Assembly: GCA_002413395.1 (NCBI GenBank)
Contig: DHWX01000059.1
Location: 1-43,279 of the forward strand
Length of the DNA: 43,279 nt
Reading direction: 5' to 3'
DNA from: Polaromonas sp. UBA5171
GTDB taxonomy: Bacteria > Pseudomonadota > Gammaproteobacteria > Burkholderiales > Burkholderiaceae_C
How positions within the stretch are numbered: position 1 is the first letter of the stretch; each line of letters begins with the position of its first letter. Positions 16,735 to 25,725 of the stretch are shown in pieces. Below the pieces are notes generated by a model. That model made no database searches. It was given only the letters and a program-made list of their open reading frames with translations, and was not told the DNA's origin. Both the position numbers and the translations under genes were made by a program.

Positions 16735-19251
16735 ATGACTGACATGATAAAACCACATAGCCCCGGTATGCAGCAGTACCTCGCCATCAAGGCTGAGTAT
16801 CCCGACACGCTGGTGCTCTACCGCATGGGCGATTTCTATGAAGTCTTCTTTGCCGACGCCGAAAAAGCCGCGCGCCTGCTCGGCATCACGCTGACACGGC
16901 GCGGCCAGTCGGCCGGTGAGCCGGTGGTCATGGCCGGCGTTCCCTTTCATTCCCTTGAGGGCTATCTGGCCAAACTCATCAAGCTCGGTGAGTCGGTGGC
17001 CATTTGCGAACAGGTGGGCGACGTGGCCACTGCCAAGGGGCCGGTCGAGCGCAAGGTGGTGCGTGTGGTCACGCCGGGCACGCTGCTAGATGCCGAACTG
17101 CTCGACGACAAAACCGAATCCATCCTGCTGGCCGTACACCAGGGCAGCCGCAATACCTGCGGCCTGGCCTGGCTCAGCGTGACGCAGGGCGAGATTCATC
17201 TGGCCCAATGCACCAATGATGAGCTGGAAACCTGGCTGGCCCGCGTCAACCCCAGCGAGCTGCTGTACAACGTGGACGCCACGCCCGCCTTTGAGCAGCG
17301 CCTGAAAGCGCAGCGCTGCGCGGCCAGCGCCCGCCCGGCCTGGCAGTTTGATGCGGCACTCGGCGCACGCCGTCTGCTGGAGCAGCTCAAGGCAGTCTCG
17401 CTGGCGGCCTGGAACGCAGAAGACCTGAATGAAGCCCACGCAGCCGCGTCGGCGCTGCTCGGTTATGCCGAACACACGCAAGGCCGCGCCCTGCCCCATG
17501 TGCAGGGCCTGCAGGTGGTGCGCTCGGGCGAGTTGATTGAGCTGCCGCCCACTACGCGGCGCAACCTGGAACTCACCCAAACCCTGCGCGGCGAAGACTC
17601 ACCCACGCTGTTTTCACTGCTCGACACCTGCACCACCGGCATGGGCAGCCGCGCGCTGAAAAGCTGGCTGTTCAGCCCGCGCCGCGACCGCGCCCAGGCC
17701 GCCACACGGCTCGAAGCAATTGCGCAGCTGCGACAGGGTGCGCAGCAAACCCTGCGCGCCCAGCTCAAGGGCTGCAGCGATGTCGAGCGCATCACCGCCC
17801 GCATTGCGCTGCGCCAGGTGAGGCCACGCGAGCTGGTAGCGCTGCAGGGAACGCTACAAAAGGCAGAGTTGCTTGCACCCGTGAATATTGGGATAGCAGC
17901 ACTTTTAACCACTATTTTTGAAGATTTACAGCCACCACCCGGCTGTGCCGCGCTGCTGGGGCGCTATGTACTCGACGAACCGGCGGCGCTGATTCGCGAC
18001 GGCGGCGTCATCAACCACGGCTGCGACGCCGAGCTGGACGAATTGCGCGCCATCCAGACCAACTGCGATGCATTTCTGCTTGACCTGGAAGGCCGCGAAA
18101 AAGCCCGCACAGGCATTGCCAACCTGCGCGTGCAGTTCAACAAGGTGCATGGCTTTTACATCGAGGTCACGCAGGGCCAGCTGGACAAGGTACCCGACGA
18201 CTACCGCCGCCGCCAAACCCTGAAAAATGCCGAGCGCTACATCACGCCCGAACTCAAAACTTTTGAAGACAAGGCCCTGTCGGCGCAGGAGCGGGCGCTG
18301 GCGCGCGAGAAGTGGCTGTACGAGCAGTTGCTCGACCAGCTGCAGGACTTCATTCCCGCCTTGAGCCGGCTGGCGCGCGCGCTGGCTTCGCTCGATGCGC
18401 TCTGCGCGCTGGCCGAGCGCTCGCTCACGCTCAACTGGTGCGCGCCAGTGTTTGTCAAGGAACCCTGCATCGACATCGCCCAGGGCCGCCACCCGGTGGT
18501 CGAGGCACGACTGGCGGAAACCGGCGGCGGCGCTTTCATTGCCAACGACTGCAGCCTTACCGGCAAAAGCCGCATGCAGGTGATCACCGGCCCCAACATG
18601 GGCGGCAAGTCCACCTACATGCGCCAGGTCGCGCTCATCGTGCTGCTGGCCAGCGTCGGCTCTTATGTGCCCGCCAGCAGTTGTCGGCTGGGGCCGATTG
18701 ACGCCATCCACACCCGCATCGGCGCGGCCGACGATGTGGCCAACGCGCAATCCACCTTCATGCTGGAGATGCTCGAAGCCGCGCAGATCCTGCACGCCGC
18801 CACGCCACATTCTCTGGTGCTGATGGACGAAATCGGCCGCGGCACCTCGACCTTCGACGGTCTGGCGCTGGCTGGCGGCATTGCCGCCTACCTGCACAAC
18901 AAATCACAGGCGTTCACGCTGTTTGCCACGCATTACTTTGAGTTGACCGAGTTTCCGGCCGAACACCACGGTGCGATCAATGTGCATGTCAGCGCGGTCG
19001 AATCCGGCGCCGACATTGTCTTTTTGCACCACATCGAGCCCGGGCCCGCCAGCAAGAGCTATGGCATCGCAGTGGCCAAACTCGCTGGCGTGCCTGCGGC
19101 AGTGGTCAACCATGCACGCCATGCGCTCCATGCGCTGGAAACCCAGCAGAGCCAATCGCGCGCCCAGGTGGACCTGTTTGCCGCACCGCCGCAAGCGCTG
19201 GCTGCCGAGCAAAGCCCCGTGGACAAAGATATTGGGTACCATGGACCCTGA
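16735..19251 (+). CDS. mutS: DNA mismatch repair ATPase MutS (C-terminal frameshift)
   Basis: Recognises mismatches and small loops and recruits MutL. The ATG at 16735 gives MTDMIKPHSPGMQQYL; the mismatch-wedge motif Phe34-Tyr-Glu36 follows in YRMGDFYEVFF. The Walker A motif is TGPNMGGKST, followed by LVLMDEIGRGTSTFDG. The frame ends at TGA 19249-19251 after KDIGYHGP, 838 residues. The normal MutS C-terminal helix, here PDALSPREALDALYQLKKL, is encoded in the next frame (19241-19318). One extra base near 19221-19232 would explain it. Loss of this tail would remove the tetramer-forming end but not the catalytic core. An AT-rich in-frame insert lies near 17850-17921. Confidence 0.95.
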   Translation: MTDMIKPHSPGMQQYLAIKAEYPDTLVLYRMGDFYEVFFADAEKAARLLGITLTRRGQSAGEPVVMAGVPFHSLEGYLAKLIKLGESVAICEQVGDVATAKGPVERKVVRVVTPGTLLDAELLDDKTESILLAVHQGSRNTCGLAWLSVTQGEIHLAQCTNDELETWLARVNPSELLYNVDATPAFEQRLKAQRCAASARPAWQFDAALGARRLLEQLKAVSLAAWNAEDLNEAHAAASALLGYAEHTQGRALPHVQGLQVVRSGELIELPPTTRRNLELTQTLRGEDSPTLFSLLDTCTTGMGSRALKSWLFSPRRDRAQAATRLEAIAQLRQGAQQTLRAQLKGCSDVERITARIALRQVRPRELVALQGTLQKAELLAPVNIGIAALLTTIFEDLQPPPGCAALLGRYVLDEPAALIRDGGVINHGCDAELDELRAIQTNCDAFLLDLEGREKARTGIANLRVQFNKVHGFYIEVTQGQLDKVPDDYRRRQTLKNAERYITPELKTFEDKALSAQERALAREKWLYEQLLDQLQDFIPALSRLARALASLDALCALAERSLTLNWCAPVFVKEPCIDIAQGRHPVVEARLAETGGGAFIANDCSLTGKSRMQVITGPNMGGKSTYMRQVALIVLLASVGSYVPASSCRLGPIDAIHTRIGAADDVANAQSTFMLEMLEAAQILHAATPHSLVLMDEIGRGTSTFDGLALAGGIAAYLHNKSQAFTLFATHYFELTEFPAEHHGAINVHVSAVESGADIVFLHHIEPGPASKSYGIAVAKLAGVPAAVVNHARHALHALETQQSQSRAQVDLFAAPPQALAAEQSPVDKDIGYHGP
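17850..17921 (+). repeat. Possible interspersed-repeat insert in mutS
   Basis: An AT-rich patch in otherwise GC-rich mutS, with GCTACAAAAGGCAGAGTTGC and TTGCACCCGTGAATATTGGG. It resembles, loosely, the TAGCT-type repeat seen elsewhere (GCTTGCRC at the right spacing), and it encodes a variable stretch of the MutS core domain. The match is much weaker than for the other copies. Confidence 0.25.
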
Positions 19252-19318
19252 CGCGTTGAGTCCGCGCGAAGCGCTGGATGCGCTCTACCAGCTGAAAAAG
19301 CTGTCCGCTTCCTCCTGA
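19241..19318 (+). pseudogene. Detached MutS C-terminal tail
   Basis: Reads MDPDALSPREALDALYQLKK followed by LSASS and TGA. This is the conserved last helix-loop-helix of proteobacterial MutS, now +1 relative to the main mutS frame. It is likely untranslated unless ribosomes shift frame or the indel is a sequencing error. Confidence 0.8.
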
Positions 19319-19355
19319 ACTTTCAAACTCTTCTTACACATTTCACCAATCGCCC

Positions 19356-20192
19356 ATGACTTATTGCGTCGCTGCCAAACTCAATGCCGGCCTGGTGTTT
19401 TTGTCAGACTCCCGCACCAACGCAGGACTTGACAACATCAGCACCTTCCGCAAGATGATCGTCTATGAAAGGCCTGGCGACCGTTTCATGGTGCTGCTGT
19501 CGGCCGGCAACCTGTCGATCTCGCAATCGATTCGCGAGATTTTGCAGGTGGAGCAGCTCAAGGACCGCAAGGACTCCGAGAACGCTGAACCGCTCACGAT
19601 CTGGAATGCCAAAAGCATGTTTGACGCCGCCCGCGTGCTGGGTGCCAGCGTTCGCCGCGTTTACCAGCGCGACGCCGAAGCACTGAAAAAGGCCGATGTG
19701 GAATTCAATGTATCGCTGGTGTTGGGCGGGCAAATTCGCGGCGAAGGCATGCGCCTGTTCCAGGTCTACTCAGCCGGCAACTTCATTGAGGCCACCGACG
19801 AGACACCCTACTTTCAGCTCGGCGAATCGAAATACGGCAAGCCCGTGCTCGACCGCGTGCTGACCCCGGAAACACCACTGGACGAAGCCGCCAAATGCGT
19901 GCTGGTGTCCATGGACTCGACCATCAAGTCCAACCTGACGGTCGGCCTGCCGCTGGACCTGGTGGTCTATGAAGCGAACACGTTCAAGAGTGACAAGATC
20001 GTCTGCATTGACCACGACAACCCCTACTACCGGATGATGCACAACAGTTGGGGCCAAAAGCTGCGCGAGGTGTTCGACAGCATTGAAGACCCGGTGTGGG
20101 ACGACGCGCACACCGACATTCCGCTAAAAATGCCCGCAGCCCGCCACGAAACGCTCAAGAAAATCAGCACGTCCGAGGAAAAACTGATTTGA
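19356..20192 (+). CDS. Anbu, proteasome-type Ntn hydrolase
   Basis: A 278-residue member of the Anbu (ancestral beta subunit, COG3484) family of proteasome-related Ntn hydrolases. The sequence begins M-TYCVAAKLNAGLVFLSDSR. After Met removal Thr1 would be the nucleophile, with Asp17 (LSDSR) and Lys32 (STFRKM) at the expected places. NAGLDNISTFRKM is a family hallmark. Anbu proteins assemble into open rings; their substrates are not established. The usual partners (transglutaminase, circularly permuted ATP-grasp, alpha-E proteins) are absent. Instead the stop overlaps the start of an alpha/beta hydrolase gene as TTGA. Confidence 0.9.
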   Translation: MTYCVAAKLNAGLVFLSDSRTNAGLDNISTFRKMIVYERPGDRFMVLLSAGNLSISQSIREILQVEQLKDRKDSENAEPLTIWNAKSMFDAARVLGASVRRVYQRDAEALKKADVEFNVSLVLGGQIRGEGMRLFQVYSAGNFIEATDETPYFQLGESKYGKPVLDRVLTPETPLDEAAKCVLVSMDSTIKSNLTVGLPLDLVVYEANTFKSDKIVCIDHDNPYYRMMHNSWGQKLREVFDSIEDPVWDDAHTDIPLKMPAARHETLKKISTSEEKLI

Positions 20193-21094
20193 CTTATTCA
20201 CCCCTCGCTCCCGAGCCGACCCCACCACCCACGCGCTACCGCGCCCCAAAATCTGTGCCTCCCCACGCCAAACCCCTCATTATTTTTTCCCACGGCAACA
20301 GCTTTCCGGCCAGCACTTATGGCGTACTGTTCCGGAGCCTGAAGGCGCGCGGCTTTCAGGTCAAGGCGATTGAAAAATTTGGCCATGACCCGCGCTATCC
20401 GGTCACCAGCAACTGGCCGCATCTGGTGCAGCAACTCGCCGACTTCACCAGCCAGGAAATTGAAAAATCTGGCCAGCCGGCTTTTTTGGTGGGCCATTCG
20501 CTGGGCGGATTCCTGAGCCTGATGTGCGCCGCCGAGCACCCCTTGCTTGGCGGGCAGCCCGTGCGGGGAGCCCTCCTGATCGATTCACCGGTTCTGGGCG
20601 GCTGGCGCGCCACCGCGCTGAGCGTCGCCAAGCGCGCGCAAATGATAGGCACCATCACACCCGGCGCGATCAGCCGCAAACGCCGGCAGCAGTGGCTGAG
20701 CCGGGATGAAGTGCTGACGTATTTCCGCAGCAAGAAGGCCTTTGCCCATTGGGACGAAGAAGTTCTGCGCGACTACATCGAACACGGCACGCACGACGCC
20801 ACCAACGGACAAGGCCAGCGCCTGCTGAGCTTTGACCGCGACGTGGAAACCGCCATTTACAACACCCTGCCCGACAACCTGGATCGCCTGCTCCGGCAGC
20901 ATCCACTCAAGTGCCCGGTCGCGTTTATCGGCGCGCGCCAGTCGTCCGAGATGAAACAGGTGGGCATGGCCATGACCGAAAAAATTACCAAGGGCCGCAT
21001 CATGATGCTCGACGGCAGCCATCTGTTTCCGATGGAAAAACCGCTGGCCACGGCGGCGGCCATTGAAGCAGCACTGCTTAATATGGAAAGCTGA
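20189..21094 (+). CDS. Alpha/beta hydrolase
   Basis: A 301-residue serine hydrolase-fold protein. The likely start is TTG at 20189, overlapping the anbu stop (TTGA), because the first conserved strand (KPLIIFSHGNSFPASTYG) begins only about 30 residues later. The nucleophile elbow VGHSLGGFLSL places Ser104. The acid is probably in the strand before ALLIDSPVLGG or later, and the base is His in LDGSHLFPMEKP. The HGNSFPASTY oxyanion region resembles esterase/lipase-type hydrolases. The substrate cannot be told. Tight coupling to Anbu suggests a shared process. Confidence 0.88.
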   Translation: MTYSPLAPEPTPPPTRYRAPKSVPPHAKPLIIFSHGNSFPASTYGVLFRSLKARGFQVKAIEKFGHDPRYPVTSNWPHLVQQLADFTSQEIEKSGQPAFLVGHSLGGFLSLMCAAEHPLLGGQPVRGALLIDSPVLGGWRATALSVAKRAQMIGTITPGAISRKRRQQWLSRDEVLTYFRSKKAFAHWDEEVLRDYIEHGTHDATNGQGQRLLSFDRDVETAIYNTLPDNLDRLLRQHPLKCPVAFIGARQSSEMKQVGMAMTEKITKGRIMMLDGSHLFPMEKPLATAAAIEAALLNMES

Positions 21095-21104
21095 GCGCCC
21101 GACC

Positions 21105-21929
21105 TCACTCCGCCCAGGTTACCAGGCCGCTCCATGCCGTGACCAGCACCACCACGCCAAAGACAATGCGGTAATACGCAAAACCCACAAAGCTGTGGGT
21201 GGCGATGTAGCGCAGCAGCCAGCGGATGCACAACCACGCGCTGATGAACGACACCACCAGACCCAACGAGAACAGCGGCAGGTCACTCAGCGACAGCAAG
21301 GCACGCTCTTTGTACAGGCTATAGACGCCGGCGCCAATCAGTGTAGGGATGGCCAGGAAAAAAGAAAACTCAGTCGCCGCCTTGCGCGACAGCCCCAGCA
21401 GCATGCCGCCAATGATGGTGGCGCCGCTTCGGCTGGTGCCGGGGATCATGCCAAGGCATTGCACCATGCCGACCTTGAGCGCGTCCATCGGGCTCATGTC
21501 ATCAATGTTCTGGATACGTGGGACAAGCCGGGCTTTTTTTTCAGCCCACAAGATGATGAAGGCCCCAACGATGAATGCGCCTGCCACCACAGGAGGATTG
21601 AATAAATAGGTCTTGATGGTCTTGTAGACGAGCAAGCCCAGAACGGCGGCAGGCAGGAAGCCAATCAGTACATTCAGGGCAAAGCGCTGCGCCTGCTTGT
21701 CAGTGGGCAAGGCCACCAATGTGTCGCGGATTTTGTGCCAGTAAACCAGAATGACGGCAAAGATGGCGCCAGTCTGGATGGCGATGTCAAAGACCTTGGC
21801 CTTGTCATCGTCGAAACCCATCAGCGAGCCCGCCAGGATCAGGTGGCCAGTGGAGGAAACGGGCAAAAACTCGGTCAACCCCTCGACGATTCCCATGACG
21901 GCGGCCTTGATCAACAGTACTGCATCCAT
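21105..21929 (-). CDS. uppP: Undecaprenyl-diphosphatase UppP (BacA)
   Basis: Integral membrane phosphatase that recycles undecaprenyl diphosphate for peptidoglycan synthesis; excess gives bacitracin resistance. 274 residues with about eight hydrophobic segments. The first motif IVEGLTEFLPVSSTGHLIL contains Glu16, Glu20, the SST loop and His29. The second motif PGTSRSGATIIGG contains the catalytic Arg. ATG at 21929 begins MDAVLLIKAAVMGIVEG. Single gene, convergent with the hydrolase gene 10 bp away. Confidence 0.96.
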   Translation of the reverse strand: MDAVLLIKAAVMGIVEGLTEFLPVSSTGHLILAGSLMGFDDDKAKVFDIAIQTGAIFAVILVYWHKIRDTLVALPTDKQAQRFALNVLIGFLPAAVLGLLVYKTIKTYLFNPPVVAGAFIVGAFIILWAEKKARLVPRIQNIDDMSPMDALKVGMVQCLGMIPGTSRSGATIIGGMLLGLSRKAATEFSFFLAIPTLIGAGVYSLYKERALLSLSDLPLFSLGLVVSFISAWLCIRWLLRYIATHSFVGFAYYRIVFGVVVLVTAWSGLVTWAE

Positions 21930-22000
21930 TCGCGCTCCAAAAAATATGGCGTGATTATCGCTGCAGTTTCCGCCAACCCAGGCTCTGGGGGTCCAGCCAC

Positions 22001-22030
22001 AAAAAAGCCCGCATGATGCGGGCTTTTTTT
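22001..22030. terminator. Bidirectional intrinsic terminator
   Basis: A perfect stem GCCCGCA/TGCGGGC with a 3-nt TGA loop, flanked by AAAAAA on one side and TTTTTTT on the other, so it can work in both directions. It lies 9 bp beyond the stop codon of the minus-strand secreted-protein gene, which it most likely terminates. Confidence 0.88.
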
Positions 22031-22039
22031 CAGGCCAGG

Positions 22040-22477
22040 TTAACGCCGGTCTTCGTGTCTGTTGTCGCGCCGGTCATCGTGGCGATCTTCATGCCGGTTG
22101 TCGCGCCGATCACCCCGCTGCTGGTAATACACCGGCGCATAACCATGGCCATACATGGGCCGCGCCTGCACGTAGCGGCCACCATGACGCGCCTGCCAGC
22201 CGTAAGAGGGATTGTAGTAAACCGGCTGCGGCTGATAATAAACTGACGCGGGCTGCACATAGACGGGTGGCGGCTGGACATACACAGGCTGTGGCTCCAC
22301 ATACACCGGAAAACCATTGCCCAGATTGACCGACACACCCGGCGAGCCCACGCCCACCGACCAGTACACGTTGTCCCGTGCCTGGGCAGCTCCGGCAAAG
22401 CCCATGGCGGCAAGCGCCAGCGCGGCTGTCGCCCCCGCCAGAGCGACGGAGCGATTTGACTTGATGGCTGTCTTCAT
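22040..22477 (-). CDS. Secreted low-complexity protein with PVYVQP and RDNRHEDR repeats
   Basis: A 145-residue protein. The ATG at 22477 follows AAGGAGAAACGT, an excellent ribosome site. The N-terminus MKTAIKSNRSVALAGATAAL plus a hydrophobic core to GAAQARD forms a Sec signal peptide cleaved near ARD. The mature part has a short globular-looking start (DNVYWSVGVGSPGVSVNLG), then Pro/Tyr/Val repeats of the type PVYVQPP/PVYYNP, a Gly/Tyr/His stretch, and a highly charged tail with RDNRHEDR twice. Similar Pro/Tyr-rich exported proteins are common in Burkholderiales; function unknown, possibly surface or metal-related. Confidence 0.8.
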   Translation of the reverse strand: MKTAIKSNRSVALAGATAALALAAMGFAGAAQARDNVYWSVGVGSPGVSVNLGNGFPVYVEPQPVYVQPPPVYVQPASVYYQPQPVYYNPSYGWQARHGGRYVQARPMYGHGYAPVYYQQRGDRRDNRHEDRHDDRRDNRHEDRR

Positions 22478-22632
22478 ACGTTTCTCCTTGACAGGGCGCA
22501 AACGGCCCATGTGTTTATTAAACGCGTGATACACGTAACCGCCTACCGCATGCACAGTGAAGAGGGTAGCGAAACGTAACCCGCGCGCAGCACCGCATGG
22601 AATCAAGGCATGGCTTTAGCCGCGCAGTCCTG

Positions 22633-24489
22633 TCAGAGAAAGCCGATGGAGAGCCACGGCACTGCCGCCACGACGATGGTGCCAATCAGCAGCGCCACCA
22701 TGTAGCCGACGATGGGGCGGATGCCCGCATCGGGGTTCACGCGTCCAATCGCACAGGCTGCGTAATAGCCCACGCCGAGCGGCGGCGCGAACAGCCCCAA
22801 ACCCATCGACAGCACCACAACCATCGCATAGTGCACCTCGTGCACGCCGAGCTGGCGCGCAATTGGAAACAGCAACGGACCGAACAGCACGATGGCCGGA
22901 ATGCCCTCGAGCACCGAGCCGAGCACCACGAAGGCCAGCACCGAAACCGCAAGAAACATTGGCGCCCCGCCGGGCAAAGCACCCATGGTCTCGGCCAGCC
23001 AGCGTGAAAAACCTGACTGTGTAAGCCCCCAGGCCATCGCCGTGGCTGTGCCGATGATCAGCAGGATCGCACCCGACAGCGATGCGGTATTCACCAGCAT
23101 TGGTCCGAGGCGTTTCCAGTCAAACTGACGGTAAACGAAAAGACCAGCGAGTATGGCGTAAGCGATGCCGATGGTCGATACCTCGGTTGCCGTGGCTACG
23201 CCTTCGACGACTGCTGCCCGGATGACGAAAGGCAAAGCCAACGCCGGCAAGGCAATCACAAACAATCGGCCCACCTCCTTCCAAGGTGTGCGCTGCACCT
23301 GGCTCAGGTCTTCATGGCGGTAGCGGAACCGGACCACGATGCACAGCACCAGGCCAAGCACCACCGCCGGCAGCAAGCCGCCAGTGAACAGCGCCGAGAT
23401 CGACACGCCGGTGACCGAGCCGATCGTGATCAGCACCAGGCTGGGCGGCACGGTCTCGGTCTGCGCGCCGGTGGCCGCGAGCAAGGCCACCAGGTCACCC
23501 TCCTTCGCACCGCGCTTTTTCATCTCGGGGAACAGCGCCGGAGCGATGGCCGCCATGTCGGCCGCCTTGGAGCCGGAGATGCCTGAGACCAGGTACATGG
23601 CACCCACCAAGACGTACGATAAACCACCCCGGACATGCCCGAGCAAGCCAGCCAGAAAGGCCACCATGACGCGCGCCATGCCGGTCATTTCGATCAGCAG
23701 GCCGAGAAAGACAAACAGCGGCACCGCCAGCAGAATGATGTGCGACATGCCTTCATCCATGCGGCCGACGATCACCGGCAGCGGCGTACTCGTGGTGAGC
23801 GCCAGGTAGCCGAAGGTGGCCAGGCCAAAGGCGAACGCGATCGGAATGCCGGTAAACACGCAGCCGGCGGCCACACCGACAAAAAAGATCAGCAGGTTCA
23901 GACGACCGAGGTTCTCAAACAAGGGCCCGGCGATCCAGAACGCACCAACGATGGCTGCCACGATAGCTAGCGCTTGCAGCGACTGCTTGAGGCTCGATAC
24001 CCTTAACAAACGCAGTGCGGCAAAGGCGGCCATCAGCGCAATGCCCACCGGCAACGCCGCCGCGCGCCATACATTGGAAATCTCGAGCGCGGACGTGGTG
24101 ATGGCCCGTTCATCCGCGGCGTATTCCCAGGCCGGCCAAGCCACCAGTCCCAGGAATGCCAGGCAGGCGCTCGTGGCCACGGCCTCCAGCAGGGCCCGCT
24201 GCCGTGGCCCCACCTTGCTGACCAGCGCCGTCATGCGCATGTGCTCGCCGCGACGCAAGGCCACCACCGCGCCCATCATCGCCAGCCACAGAAACAGGAG
24301 AGACGCCAGTTCGTCCGACCACACCAGCGGACGGTGCAGGACGAAGCGCGCAACCACGCCCCAGAACAGCACGCTGATGTCAGCCACCACCAGCAGCGCG
24401 GCGGGCACTTCGACCAGCAAGCCGAGCGCGGCATCAAGGCGGGCCAGCCATGGCCGCCCCGATGCATTCACGTCAGACGCATCATGCAT
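22633..24489 (-). CDS. TRAP transporter fused permease (DctQ-DctM)
   Basis: Inner-membrane part of a TRAP uptake system driven by an ion gradient. About 618 residues. The first about 170 are the small DctQ subunit with four helices (VLFWGVVARFVLHRPLVWSD, MMGAVVALRRGEHMRM). The remainder is a large DctM subunit (GIPIAFAFGLATFGYLAL, VPLFVFLGLLIEMTGMAR, GSKAADMAAIAPALFPEMKK, LGVHEVHYAMVVVLSMGLGL). ATG 24489 is preferred, GTG 24495 is possible. It lies 45 bp downstream of the binding-protein gene and ends the operon. It contains repeated Leu/Val-rich membrane segments throughout, with no truncation. Confidence 0.93.
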   Translation of the reverse strand: MHDASDVNASGRPWLARLDAALGLLVEVPAALLVVADISVLFWGVVARFVLHRPLVWSDELASLLFLWLAMMGAVVALRRGEHMRMTALVSKVGPRQRALLEAVATSACLAFLGLVAWPAWEYAADERAITTSALEISNVWRAAALPVGIALMAAFAALRLLRVSSLKQSLQALAIVAAIVGAFWIAGPLFENLGRLNLLIFFVGVAAGCVFTGIPIAFAFGLATFGYLALTTSTPLPVIVGRMDEGMSHIILLAVPLFVFLGLLIEMTGMARVMVAFLAGLLGHVRGGLSYVLVGAMYLVSGISGSKAADMAAIAPALFPEMKKRGAKEGDLVALLAATGAQTETVPPSLVLITIGSVTGVSISALFTGGLLPAVVLGLVLCIVVRFRYRHEDLSQVQRTPWKEVGRLFVIALPALALPFVIRAAVVEGVATATEVSTIGIAYAILAGLFVYRQFDWKRLGPMLVNTASLSGAILLIIGTATAMAWGLTQSGFSRWLAETMGALPGGAPMFLAVSVLAFVVLGSVLEGIPAIVLFGPLLFPIARQLGVHEVHYAMVVVLSMGLGLFAPPLGVGYYAACAIGRVNPDAGIRPIVGYMVALLIGTIVVAAVPWLSIGFL

Positions 24490-24540
24490 GGGCACCCCGT
24501 CCCGCGAATCGGTTCCCGAACCCTGGATGAGCGACAGCGC

Positions 24541-25551
24541 TCATCCCAGTTTGCCGGTGCTGCGTTCAAGAAGAGTCCAGGCTTCGTCGCCAAACTTGGC
24601 TTTCCATTCGGCATAGAAGCCGGCCTTGCGCATGCGCTCGCGGAAGCTGTCTGTCTTGGGCTGGTTGAACACCAGGCCTTTGTCGGTGAGCTCTTTTTGC
24701 ACCGTGGCATTCAGCGCTGCGACGTCGACGCGTTCCTTTACGCCCGCGGCGTTGATGTGCCTGGCAACAATCGTGCGCAAGTCTTGGGGCAGGCGTTCCC
24801 AGGCTTTCTTGTTGGCCAGGAACCAGAAACCATCCCACATGTGGTTCGTGAGCGAGCAGTATTTCTGCACCTCGTACAACTTGGCCGTCGAGATGATCGC
24901 GAGCGGGTTCTCCTGCCCTTCGACAACCTTGGTCTGTAGCGCCGAATACACCTCGCTGAAGTTGATCGACGTGGGGGCGGCGCCGAACGCCTCGAACATC
25001 GACGTCCACAGCGGCGACGGCGGTACGCGAATCTTCATGCCCTTCAAGTCGTCCGCGGTCACGATCGGCTTGGTTGACGAAGTGATCTGCCGGAAACCGT
25101 TGTCCCATATCTTGTCCATCGCGATCAGGCCGGACTTGGCGATCTGTGCCCGGACATGGGCACCAAGTTCGCCGTCCAGCGCTTTCCATACCGTGTCATA
25201 GTCCGGGAACGCGAAACCGATGCCGGTGATCGCCGCCGCCGGTACCAGCGTCGAGAGGATCAGCCCGGAGAGCGTGAAGAACTCGACGCCGCCAGAGCGC
25301 ACCTGGCTCAGCATGTCGGTGTCCGAGCCGAGCTGGCTGTTCGGAAAAATCTGGATGTCGACGCGGCCCTTGGTCTCCGCGCGAATCGCGTCCGCCATCT
25401 CTTTGGCGCGGATGTTCATCGGGTGCATCACCGGGAGGTTGTTGGCATACTTGTAGGCAAACTCTGCCTTTTGGGCGAACGCGCGGCCCATCGGCAATGC
25501 GAGAGCCGTGGCGCTGGCCCCAGCGAGAAGGGTACGTCGAGTGATTTGCAT
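24541..25551 (-). CDS. TRAP transporter substrate-binding protein (DctP family)
   Basis: Periplasmic receptor of 336 residues. The N-terminus MQITRRTLLAGASATALALP with twin Arg5-Arg6 is a Tat-like signal, with cleavage after AFA. Family features are MHPMNIRAKEMADAI, the DIQIFPNSQLGSDTDML segment, and DLKGMKIRVPPSPLWTSMFE, whose Arg normally binds the substrate carboxylate. FSEVYSALQTKVVEGQENPL is the DctP signature. The ligand should therefore be an organic acid. AGGAGACAAATC precedes the ATG. It lies 174 bp after the acyl-CoA ligase gene, in the same direction. Confidence 0.94.
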   Translation of the reverse strand: MQITRRTLLAGASATALALPMGRAFAQKAEFAYKYANNLPVMHPMNIRAKEMADAIRAETKGRVDIQIFPNSQLGSDTDMLSQVRSGGVEFFTLSGLILSTLVPAAAITGIGFAFPDYDTVWKALDGELGAHVRAQIAKSGLIAMDKIWDNGFRQITSSTKPIVTADDLKGMKIRVPPSPLWTSMFEAFGAAPTSINFSEVYSALQTKVVEGQENPLAIISTAKLYEVQKYCSLTNHMWDGFWFLANKKAWERLPQDLRTIVARHINAAGVKERVDVAALNATVQKELTDKGLVFNQPKTDSFRERMRKAGFYAEWKAKFGDEAWTLLERSTGKLG

Positions 25552-25725
25552 GATTTGTCTCCTTTACAGTGGTTAAAAATAAATAATTCGGACTTCTTGG
25601 TTGACTCCGGCATTTGCAAGGCAGCACCGGCTGCACAGCTATCGAGGTGTTTCAGCGAAGGCAAACCGCTTCTCGTAAACATTCTAGGATAGAAACATCG
25701 TCTTCCACGCCAAGATTGGCGGCCA

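Noticed and set aside
22040..22110. Short direct repeats as a possible CRISPR
   Set aside because: They are in-frame coding repeats (RDNRHEDR) without spacers of constant length.
23955..24000. GATAGCTAGCGCTTGCAGCG in the TRAP permease gene as another interspersed repeat copy
   Set aside because: Shares only GATAGCT with the family; spacing and the GGGGGCTATAGGC part do not align, and the residues are normal permease sequence.
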